Of a DNA stretch of 59,494 nt, positions 20,417-27,799 are shown piece after piece. Each line of letters opens with the position of its first letter. Positions within the stretch are counted from its first letter, which is position 1. Source of the stretch: an uncultured Alkalilimnicola sp. (GTDB lineage Bacteria > Pseudomonadota > Gammaproteobacteria > Nitrococcales > AK92); contig CALGAN010000012.1 in NCBI GenBank assembly GCA_937951875.1, positions 1-59,494 of the forward strand. The letters run 5' to 3'. The position numbers and the translations under genes are program-made. The notes under the pieces were generated by a model. It made no database searches, was not told where the DNA came from, and saw nothing but the letters and a program-made list of their open reading frames with translations.

Positions 20417-20593
20417 ATGCTTGGCTGGGCCCTGACCTTTTTCATCATCGCCTTGATCGCGGCGCTGTTCGGTTTCGGCGGGCTCGCCAGCGCCGCGGCC
20501 GGCTTCGCCAAGATCCTGTTCTTCATCTTCGTGGTGCTGTTCGCGGCGACCATGATCGCCGGCCTGCTAGGCCGCGGCCGGAACTCCGCTTAA
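20417..20593 (+). CDS. Small DUF1328/YtjA-like membrane protein
   Basis: A 58-residue protein, MLGWALTFFIIALIAALFGF followed by a glycine/alanine-rich second hydrophobic segment and a basic tail (GRGRNSA). Two transmembrane helices are evident. Length, the LGWALTFFIIALIAALFGFGG start and composition match the DUF1328 family of small inner-membrane proteins of unknown function, often linked to stress. GAGGAG six bases upstream supports the start. It stands alone on the plus strand before the TetR-efflux operon. Confidence 0.85.
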   Translation: MLGWALTFFIIALIAALFGFGGLASAAAGFAKILFFIFVVLFAATMIAGLLGRGRNSA

Positions 20594-20625
20594 GCGCCAG
20601 GGGCGCCGCGACCGTTCGCGGCCCG

Positions 20626-20680
20626 TTGCCCGCCCCCACGAGGGAGGGTATAGTTGCGCAACTGACCGATCGGTCGGTCA
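20626..20680 (+). promoter_or_regulatory. Promoter and TetR-type operator of the efflux operon
   Basis: TTGCCC (20626-20631), 17 bases, then TATAGT (20649-20654) form a good sigma-70 promoter. The expected start point near 20661 runs into a palindrome, TGACCGA (20663-20669), four bases, TCGGTCA (20674-20680), the type of site bound by TetR-family dimers. A repressor bound there would block initiation of the operon encoding itself and the efflux pump. Confidence 0.7.
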
Positions 20681-20709
20681 GCATCGACCACGGGCACGGT
20701 TTCCGCACC

Positions 20710-21366
20710 ATGAAGCCATCCTCCGACACGCCGTCGACCAGCGAAGCCTCGACACGCATTCTCGAAGCCGCCGAACGGCTGTTCGCGGAGCGCGGCTACG
20801 ACGGCGTGTCCATCCGCGACATCGCGGAAGCCGCGGGCGTCAGCAAGGCCAACGTCTTCCACCATTTCGCCAACAAGTGGGAGCTGTACCGCGCGGTCAT
20901 CAACCGCTGCTCCGATTCCTTCCGGGAGCTGCTCGAAGCGCATTACGCCTCGGCGACGTCCTGGCACAGCTTGTTCGATCAGTTCGCCGAGCTGCATCTG
21001 CGCCGCACCCTCGACTATCCCAGCACCACCCGGCTGTTCCTGCGGCAGCTGCTGGGCGATGACATCCCCGAAGGCCGCGAGCTGCTGGAGAGCAATATCG
21101 AGCGGTCGTTCCGGCTGACGCTATCGATCATCCAGGACTATCAGAAACGCGGCGAGATCGCCGCGGATTTCGACCCGAGCGTACTGGCGCTGACCCTGCT
21201 CGGCAGCCATCTGGCGCTGTTCCTGCTGCGCGGCGTGCTGGCGCGCAGCGACGACGGTCAGCGAACGGTCGATCCCGGCTACTACCACCAGGCGGTCATG
21301 AAACTGCTGTTCAACGGCATCCGGCCCGCCCAAGCACCGCAATCCGAAGAACAACCCAAGGCATAA
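20710..21366 (+). CDS. TetR-family regulator of the RND efflux operon
   Basis: 218 residues with the N-terminal TetR DNA-binding domain (TRILEAAERLFAERGYDGVSIRDIAEAAGVSKANVFHHFANKWELYRAVI) and a C-terminal ligand domain. The ATG at 20710 (MKPSSDTPSTSE) is used because the promoter and operator at 20626-20680 lie upstream of it, and starting earlier would place the operator in the coding region. It is the first gene of a four-gene operon with a membrane fusion protein (12 bases downstream), RND pump and TolC-like protein. It probably represses them and itself; the inducer is unknown. Confidence 0.9.
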   Translation: MKPSSDTPSTSEASTRILEAAERLFAERGYDGVSIRDIAEAAGVSKANVFHHFANKWELYRAVINRCSDSFRELLEAHYASATSWHSLFDQFAELHLRRTLDYPSTTRLFLRQLLGDDIPEGRELLESNIERSFRLTLSIIQDYQKRGEIAADFDPSVLALTLLGSHLALFLLRGVLARSDDGQRTVDPGYYHQAVMKLLFNGIRPAQAPQSEEQPKA

Positions 21367-21377
21367 GGATCGCTCGC

Positions 21378-22457
21378 ATGCGCGTTCGACCTCTTCCTCT
21401 CCTCGTGCTCGCCTCGGCTCTGGCCGTGTCGGCCTGCGACAAGCAGCCGGCCGCGGATCAGGCCGCCGCCCCGGTGCGCGCCACCCGCGTCACGGTCACG
21501 CAGGCGACAGTGCGCCCGCTGGAAATCACCGACAGCGCGGTCGGCTGGCTGGAAGCGAAATCGGCGCCGCAGCTGCCCGCCGAGGTGGACGGTCGGTTGC
21601 TGGAAGTGCTGGTGGACACCGGCGATCGGGTCACTCAGGGGCAGGTGCTGGCGCGCATCGACCCCGAGCCGTATCGGCTGGCCAAGCAGGCGGCTGCCGC
21701 CGACGTGGCGCGACTGCGGGCGCTGCTCGACAACGCTCAGCGCCAGCTGCGGCGCCAGCAGCAAATGCTGGCGGAGAACTTCGTCACCGAAGCGGCCGTG
21801 GAGCAGGCCCAGGCCGAGCTGGCGGCGCTGGAGGAACAGCTGAAGGCGGCCCAGGCCAAACTGGACAACGCCGAGCGCGATCTGGCCAACACCACCGTGC
21901 GCGCCCCCGCGAGCGGTTTCATCGACCGGCGCCTGGTGGCCGCCGGCGATTACGTCAGCCGCGGCCGGCCGCTGTTCGCCCTGGTCGGCGGCGAACGGCT
22001 GCAGGTGCGTCTGCCGTTCCCGGAAACGCTGGCCGACCGCTTGCGCGTCGGTCTGCCGGTACGGCTGTCGACCCCGCTCAGCGCGGAAGTGGTGAACGGC
22101 ACCATCCAGGAGCTGCGCCCGGCCGTGGCCCAGGGCAGCCGCGCCATCGAGGCCATCGTCGAGCTGCCCCGCCCCGAGGGCTGGCGGCCCGGGGCCTCGG
22201 TGCGCGGCGAGGTGGTGCTCGCCACCCGCGAGGCGGTGGTGGTGCCCGAAATCGCCGTGGTCGAGCGCCCGGCCGGGCGCACCGTCTATGAGATCGCCGA
22301 CGGCAAGGCCCGGGCCCGCGTGGTGAAGACCGGCATCGTGGTCGACGGCGCCGTGGAGATCGTCGAGGGCCTGGCGCCGGCCACCGCCATCGCCGTGGAC
22401 GGCGCCGGCTTCCTCAGCGACGGCGCGCCGGTCGAGGTGCGGGAGACCACGCGATGA
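21378..22457 (+). CDS. RND efflux periplasmic adaptor (membrane fusion lipoprotein)
   Basis: HlyD/AcrA-type adaptor linking the inner-membrane pump to the outer-membrane channel. The 359 residues begin with a lipoprotein signal (lipobox VSAC, lipidated Cys20). A split lipoyl/barrel-sandwich domain (ITDSAVGWLEAKSAPQLPAE; TTVRAPASGFIDRRLVAAGDYV) surrounds a coiled-coil hairpin at about 95-155 rich in alanine, glutamine and glutamate. A beta-barrel and membrane-proximal domain follow. The last 4 bases overlap the RND pump start (ATGA). Confidence 0.92.
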   Translation: MRVRPLPLLVLASALAVSACDKQPAADQAAAPVRATRVTVTQATVRPLEITDSAVGWLEAKSAPQLPAEVDGRLLEVLVDTGDRVTQGQVLARIDPEPYRLAKQAAAADVARLRALLDNAQRQLRRQQQMLAENFVTEAAVEQAQAELAALEEQLKAAQAKLDNAERDLANTTVRAPASGFIDRRLVAAGDYVSRGRPLFALVGGERLQVRLPFPETLADRLRVGLPVRLSTPLSAEVVNGTIQELRPAVAQGSRAIEAIVELPRPEGWRPGASVRGEVVLATREAVVVPEIAVVERPAGRTVYEIADGKARARVVKTGIVVDGAVEIVEGLAPATAIAVDGAGFLSDGAPVEVRETTR

Positions 22458-25400
22458 GCCTACCCGCGCTCTCCATCAAGCGCCCGGTGCTGGCGTTCAT
22501 GCTGAACGCCGTGCTGGTGCTGTTCGGCGTGGTGGCCTACGACCGCCTGGGCGTGGACCGCTTCCCCTACGTGGAGTTTCCGTTCATCACGGTGGTGACG
22601 GCGATGCCGGGCGCCAACCCGGACATCATCGACTCGTCGATCACCAGCGTGATCGAGACCAAGATCAACTCCATCCCCGGCATCAACCACATCCAGAGCA
22701 ACTCCTCGCCGGGCCTGTCGGTGGTGGCGATCAACTTCGACCTGACCAAGGACGTCGACGTCGCCTTCAACGAGGTCCAGGCGAAGATCAACCAGGTGCT
22801 CAACGAGCTGCCGGATGACGCCGAAACACCGGTGGTGGCCAAGCTCGAAACCAACACCCAGCCGATCATGTGGCTGGCGCTGCGCGGCGACCGCACCCTC
22901 CAGCAGCTCAACCAGTACGCCGCCAACGTCATCAAGAAGCGCCTGGAGACTATCGACGGCGTCGGCGAGGTGCAGCTCGGCGGCGAGCGCGAGCGAACCA
23001 TCCGCGTCGAGCTCGACCCGGCGCGCATGGCGGCGCTGGGCGTGACGGTGCAGGAGGTGATCGCCGCCTTCCAGCGCGAGCACACTCAGCTGCCCGGCGG
23101 CTTCCTGGTCGGCAGCGGCCGCGAGGCGCTGATCAAGCTCGACCTGGAGTACCACAAGCCCAGCGATCTGGAGCGCATGGTGGTGGCGGTGCGCGACGGC
23201 ACCCCGGTGCACCTGCGGGACATCGCCGCGGTGGTGGACGCCCTCGCCGACTACCGCTCGGTGGCGCGCTACAACGGCGAGCCGTCGGTGGGCCTGGGTA
23301 TCGTCAAGGTCGCCAACGCCAACACCGTGGCGATCATCGAAGAGGTCAAGCGCCGGTTGGAGACCGAGATCAGACCGCAGCTGCCGGCGGGCATGAGCAT
23401 CGAGATCGCCTCCGACTCCTCCGGCTTCATCTTGGAGATGGTGCACGCCCTGGAAGAGCACCTGATCCTGGGCACGCTGCTGGCGGCGCTGGTGGTGTGG
23501 CTGTTCCTCAAGAGCTTCCGCTCCACCCTGATCATCGCCTTCGCCATCCCGGTGTCGCTGTTCGGCGCCATCGCCGTGATGTACATGGCCGGCTACACCA
23601 TCAACGTCCTCACCCTGCTGGCGCTGCTGCTGCTGATCGGCGTGGTGGTGGACGACGCCATCGTGGTGCTGGAGAACATCTACCGCCACCGCGAGCACCT
23701 CGATCCCGACCCGTACAGCGCCGCCATCAACGGCACCAACCAGGTGGTGTTCGCGGTGCTGGCCGCCACCCTCACCCTGGTGGCGATCTTCGCGCCGGTG
23801 GCGTTCATGGGCGGCATCATCGGTCGCTTCTTCGCCTCGTTCGGTGTGGTGGTGGCGGTCGGGGTGCTGGTGTCGTGGCTGGTGTCGATGACGCTCACGC
23901 CGATGCTGGCCTCGCGCTATCTGCGCATCTCCCATCAGCACGGCCGCGTCTACCGCTGGCTGGAGGCCGGCTTCCAAGCCATGGAGCGCGGCTACACGCA
24001 CGTGGTGCGCTGGGCGCTGCGCTACCGCTGGACCGTGGTGGCCCTAGCGTTGCTGGCGGTGCTCTCCAGCGGCTATTTCTTCGCCGCCATCGGCAAGACC
24101 TTCGTGCCCGAGGAGGACGAAGGCATCTTCCTGATCCAGGCCAAGACCCCGCTCGGTTCGTCGGTGGAGTACACCAACCAGCGCATGATCCAGATCGAGG
24201 AAGTGCTGCGCCGCTATCCGGAGATCCAGAGCTACTTCATCACCACCGGCGGCCAGAAGGCCAACACCTCGGTGGCGTCGGTACGGCTGGTGCCGCGCGA
24301 GCAGCGCCGCCTCAGCCAGAGCGAGATCATCGAGCGACTGCGCGAGGAGCTGGCCGAGATCCCCGGCGTCGAGGCCTTCCCTGCCTCGGTGCCGATCGTC
24401 GGCGGCGCCCGCGGCGAGCCGCTGCAGTTCGCGGTCACCGGCCCCGAGCTCAGCGAGGTGGCGGAGCGCGCCCAGCAGCTCAACGCGCGCCTGGCGCGGC
24501 ATCCCGGGCTGGGCAAGATCGACCTCGACCTGCAGCTCGACCTGCCGCAGCTGGAGCTGGCCGTGGACCGCGACCGCGCCGCCCAGCTCGGGCTGTCGGC
24601 GCGCGACATCGCTATCGCCGTCAACGTGCTGGCCGGCGGCTACGACGTCGCCAAGTACAACGACAAGCCCGGCGACGGCGAGCGCTACGACATCCGCCTC
24701 AAGGCTGCGCCCGGCACCTTCAACAGCGCCGCCGATCTGAGCAAGATCTACCTGCGCAACGCCCAGGGCGAGCTGGTGCGGCTGGATACCGTGGTCGACT
24801 TCCAGAACACCATCGGCCCGGCCGTGATCAGCCGCTACGATCTGCAGTACGCCGCCAATTTCTACGCCACGCCGAGCATGCCGCTGCAGGAGGCGATGGA
24901 GGTGGTGCGGCGCGAGGCGGCCGAGCTGCTGCCGATCGGCTACCAGGTGAAGTTCATGGGCGAGGCCGAGGAGTTCAGCAAGACCGCCGGCTATATGAGC
25001 TTCGCCTTCATCCTGGCGATCGTCCTGGTCTACATGGTGCTGGCCAGCCAGTTCAACAGTTTCCTGCAGCCCATCATCATCATGGTGGCGCAGCCGCTGG
25101 CGATGATCGGCGGCGTGGCGGCGCTGTGGCTGACCGGCCACACCCTGAACATCTTCTCGATGATCGGCCTGGTGCTGCTGGTCGGCCTGGTAGCGAAGAA
25201 CTCGATCCTGCTGGTGGACCTCGCCAATCAGCTGCGCGCCGAAGGGCGCTCGATCAACGAGGCGCTCATGGAGGCCTGCCCGGTGCGTCTGCGTCCGGTG
25301 CTGATGACCTCGCTCACCGTGATCCTGGCGCTGCTGCCGGCCGCGCTCGGACTGGGCGCGGGCGCCGACACCAACGGCCCGTTGTCGGTGGCGGTGATCG

Positions 25401-25549
25401 GCGGCATGGTGACTTCGACCCTGCTGACGCTGGTGGTGGTGCCCAGCGTCTACTCGCTGATGGAAGGCGGTTTGGAGCGCGCGCGCCGGCGCCTCGCCCG
25501 CTTTCGGCAGACCGCGTCGCATGAGGTGCTGAGCCATGGCAACGACTAA
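22454..25549 (+). CDS. RND multidrug efflux permease (AcrB/HAE1 family)
   Basis: Proton-driven trimeric inner-membrane pump. The 1031 residues have the RND layout: an N-terminal helix (SIKRPVLAFMLNAVLVLFGV), two large periplasmic loops and twelve predicted helices. The proton-relay aspartates are at 400-401 in IGVVVDDAIVVLENIYRH of TM4, and TM10 is preserved (GLVAKNSILLVD). Loop sequence such as FPYVEFPFITV and PGANPDIIDSSIT is typical of the HAE1/MexF-like branch. Overlaps both neighbours (4 bases with the adaptor, 14 with the TolC-like gene), so the three proteins are co-translated. Substrate range cannot be inferred. Confidence 0.95.
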   Translation: MSLPALSIKRPVLAFMLNAVLVLFGVVAYDRLGVDRFPYVEFPFITVVTAMPGANPDIIDSSITSVIETKINSIPGINHIQSNSSPGLSVVAINFDLTKDVDVAFNEVQAKINQVLNELPDDAETPVVAKLETNTQPIMWLALRGDRTLQQLNQYAANVIKKRLETIDGVGEVQLGGERERTIRVELDPARMAALGVTVQEVIAAFQREHTQLPGGFLVGSGREALIKLDLEYHKPSDLERMVVAVRDGTPVHLRDIAAVVDALADYRSVARYNGEPSVGLGIVKVANANTVAIIEEVKRRLETEIRPQLPAGMSIEIASDSSGFILEMVHALEEHLILGTLLAALVVWLFLKSFRSTLIIAFAIPVSLFGAIAVMYMAGYTINVLTLLALLLLIGVVVDDAIVVLENIYRHREHLDPDPYSAAINGTNQVVFAVLAATLTLVAIFAPVAFMGGIIGRFFASFGVVVAVGVLVSWLVSMTLTPMLASRYLRISHQHGRVYRWLEAGFQAMERGYTHVVRWALRYRWTVVALALLAVLSSGYFFAAIGKTFVPEEDEGIFLIQAKTPLGSSVEYTNQRMIQIEEVLRRYPEIQSYFITTGGQKANTSVASVRLVPREQRRLSQSEIIERLREELAEIPGVEAFPASVPIVGGARGEPLQFAVTGPELSEVAERAQQLNARLARHPGLGKIDLDLQLDLPQLELAVDRDRAAQLGLSARDIAIAVNVLAGGYDVAKYNDKPGDGERYDIRLKAAPGTFNSAADLSKIYLRNAQGELVRLDTVVDFQNTIGPAVISRYDLQYAANFYATPSMPLQEAMEVVRREAAELLPIGYQVKFMGEAEEFSKTAGYMSFAFILAIVLVYMVLASQFNSFLQPIIIMVAQPLAMIGGVAALWLTGHTLNIFSMIGLVLLVGLVAKNSILLVDLANQLRAEGRSINEALMEACPVRLRPVLMTSLTVILALLPAALGLGAGADTNGPLSVAVIGGMVTSTLLTLVVVPSVYSLMEGGLERARRRLARFRQTASHEVLSHGND

Positions 25550-26906
25550 CAACAAGATCCGCGGACTGCTCGCGGTGGCGTTGGCCGCCGCCATGGGCGG
25601 CGCCCAGGCGGCGCAGGATCTGCTGACCACCTATCAACAGGCCCTGCGCGACGACCCGCAGCTGGCGGCCGCCGCCGCGCGCCGCCGCGCCGACGACGAG
25701 AAGCTGGCCCAGGCCCGGTCGCTGTTCCTGCCCAGCGTGGGCGTGCAAGGCGACTACTACCGGGTCCGTCAGGAACTGGGGTACGGTTCGGTGAGCAACG
25801 AGCAGCTCGCCGCGCTGCTGCAGGATTCCGAGAGCAGCTACAACACCTACAGCTACGGCATCCAGCTGACCCAGCCGCTGTTCCGCAAGGAAAGCTTCAC
25901 ACTCTACAAGCAGGCCGGGATCATCGTCGATCAGGCCGAGCTCAACTACGCCATCGCCCGCCAGGATCTGACGCTGCGGGTCGCCGAAAGCTATTTCGCG
26001 GTGCTGCAGGCCGAGAACGTGGTGCAGAGCTACGACGCCGAGCTGGCCGCCATCGAGCAGCAGCTGGCGCGCGCCAAACGCGCCTTCGAGCTGGGCGCCG
26101 GTACCATCACCGACGTCAACGACGCCCAGGCCCGCTACGACCTGACCGTGGCGCGCCGGCTGCAGGCGCTCAACGACGTGCGCATCGCCCGCGAGGCGCT
26201 GCGCCGCATCACCGGCAGCCCGGTCGGCGAGCTGGCGCCGCTGGCCGACGGCTTCGCGCCGCCGGCGCCCGAGCCGGCCGACGCCGCCGCCTGGGCCGAG
26301 CGCGCCCAGCAGCGCAATCTGCAGGTGCTGCTGGCGGAAAGCGCGCTGCGGCTGGCGCGCGATGAGATCGAACGGCAGCGCGCCCAGCACTACCCCAAGG
26401 TCGACCTGATCGCCCGCTACGGCCGCCAACACCAGGAACTGAGCATGTTCCAAACCGAGCAGACCGCCGACCAGGCGCAGGTCGGCGTAACGCTGACCAT
26501 GCCGCTGTACACCGGCGGCGCCATCTCCTCGCAGATACGGGAAGCGGTGGCGAACAAGGACCAGGCGCTCGAGCAGGTGCGCGCCGCCCGGCGCGGCGCC
26601 GCGCTGGCCGCCGAGCAGGCCTATCTGTCGCTGGACGCCAATCTGCAGCAGATGCGGGCGCTGGAGCAGGCACTGAAATCGATCCGCCTCAACGAGGAGT
26701 CCACCCGCCGGGGCCAGGAGCTGGGCCTGCGCACCACACTGGACGTGCTCAACGTCCAGCGCGAACGCTACGCCGCCGAGCGCGACCTCGCCAACGCCCG
26801 CTACGGCTACCTGCTCAACTACCTGCGGCTGCGCGCCGCGGTCGGCGACGCGGTGGAGGAACAGGCCATCGAAGCGGTGAACCAGTTCCTCGCCCGGACG
26901 CCTTGA
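25536..26906 (+). CDS. TolC-family outer-membrane efflux channel
   Basis: 456 residues beginning with a signal peptide (cleavage near AQAAQDL) and containing the two OEP repeats of TolC-like trimers: LLTTYQQALRDDPQLAAAAARR in the first and NLQVLLAESALRLARDEIERQ in the second, with SVGVQGDYYR and VGVTLTMPLYTGG strands. It resembles TolC of type I secretion and efflux more than lipidated OprM-type channels, as no lipobox cysteine is seen. Last gene of the TetR-MFP-RND-OMP operon; it starts inside the RND gene. Confidence 0.92.
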   Translation: MATTNNKIRGLLAVALAAAMGGAQAAQDLLTTYQQALRDDPQLAAAAARRRADDEKLAQARSLFLPSVGVQGDYYRVRQELGYGSVSNEQLAALLQDSESSYNTYSYGIQLTQPLFRKESFTLYKQAGIIVDQAELNYAIARQDLTLRVAESYFAVLQAENVVQSYDAELAAIEQQLARAKRAFELGAGTITDVNDAQARYDLTVARRLQALNDVRIAREALRRITGSPVGELAPLADGFAPPAPEPADAAAWAERAQQRNLQVLLAESALRLARDEIERQRAQHYPKVDLIARYGRQHQELSMFQTEQTADQAQVGVTLTMPLYTGGAISSQIREAVANKDQALEQVRAARRGAALAAEQAYLSLDANLQQMRALEQALKSIRLNEESTRRGQELGLRTTLDVLNVQRERYAAERDLANARYGYLLNYLRLRAAVGDAVEEQAIEAVNQFLARTP

Positions 26907-26983
26907 GGCCTGTTTCAACAGCCCCACGCAAGACTGCCACCGCGACACGCGACGGCGGCCTTCATAGTATGTGTGGACCTCGT

Positions 26984-27277
26984 TCAGGGCTGATTGCGAC
27001 GGTCGCCCGGCATCAGCAGCGAGGCGACCCCGCGCTGGGACGGCGCGAGCAGATGGTGCAGCACCCAGTAGCCAATCGCCACGAACACGCCGCCCACCAG
27101 GGTAGCGAACACCCAGACGTACGGCCCCACCAGGATCGTGCCGCCGCGGTGGCGCACGACTTCGCCGGCGTCGCGCGCCACGCCGGCGGCGAAGGCCAGG
27201 TTCACCATCACCAACAGCAAATGGTAAAGTAGCCTGAAGTTGGCGGCCTCGCCGCCGAGGAGTTGCAGCAATTCCAT
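26984..27277 (-). CDS. Hypothetical small membrane protein
   Basis: 97 residues starting MELLQLLGGEAANFRLLYHL at 27277, where GGGAGAG lies about ten bases upstream; the frame is open further upstream without a better start. Two hydrophobic helices (about 14-36 and 52-76) flank a short charged loop, with a polar C-terminal tail. I do not recognise the family. It is transcribed after the Dabb-domain gene, 34 bases away, probably as one unit. Function unknown. Confidence 0.65.
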   Translation of the reverse strand: MELLQLLGGEAANFRLLYHLLLVMVNLAFAAGVARDAGEVVRHRGGTILVGPYVWVFATLVGGVFVAIGYWVLHHLLAPSQRGVASLLMPGDRRNQP

Positions 27278-27311
27278 AGAGCGCTCTCCCGAAACGAGAC
27301 CACGCCGCCGC

Positions 27312-27614
27312 TCAGGCTTCGTAGTCCACCACCCGCCGCTCACTGCGCACTTCCGCGATGAAGGGCTTGAGCGCTTCATGCGCGGGGTGATGATGGTAGC
27401 CTGCCAAGGCTTCGCGGCTTTCGAACTCGGTATAAAGCGCCACGTCGGCCGACGCGTCCTCGCGGCTGAAATCCAGCCCGACCTCGATGCGGAGCAGCCC
27501 CGGAATCTTGCCCGCTAATCCCTCCAGCTTTTCCTTGATGAGTCTAGCGTTGGTCGCCTTGTCATTGCCCAAGGCATGCTCTTTCAGCCGCCAGAACACA
27601 ATATGATGTACCAT
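27312..27614 (-). CDS. Dabb-domain (stress-responsive A/B barrel) protein
   Basis: 100 residues of a dimeric alpha+beta barrel family: MVHHIVFWRLKEHALG at the start, then KIPGLLRIEVGLDFSRE and YTEFESREALAGYHHHPAHEALKPFI. These are hallmarks of the Dabb domain, whose members are small, often uncharacterised proteins or enzymes acting on small aromatic or polyketide-like molecules. The start at 27614 follows AGGAG. It is divergent from the cyclic-di-GMP gene and precedes the small membrane protein. The reaction, if any, is unknown. Confidence 0.85.
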   Translation of the reverse strand: MVHHIVFWRLKEHALGNDKATNARLIKEKLEGLAGKIPGLLRIEVGLDFSREDASADVALYTEFESREALAGYHHHPAHEALKPFIAEVRSERRVVDYEA

Positions 27615-27799
27615 CGGCTCCTGATCTCCTGTGCGTGGGCGATACCGGCGCCCGCCCGCCTCGACCACCTGGAATTCGCCCGCGACCACGCCGCGGCCGG
27701 CGGCGGTCGGGATGATCTAGAACAAGTTCTGCGCCGGTGCAACCCGGGACAATCGCCTCAGCGGGTTCGCGCCGCGCACTCAGGGGGACGACAGCGGTA

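Noticed and set aside
22870..25524. An 884-codon frame inside the RND pump gene
   Set aside because: It is the +1-shifted reading of the pump gene, arginine/alanine-rich without any domain. The in-frame RND protein is complete and well conserved.
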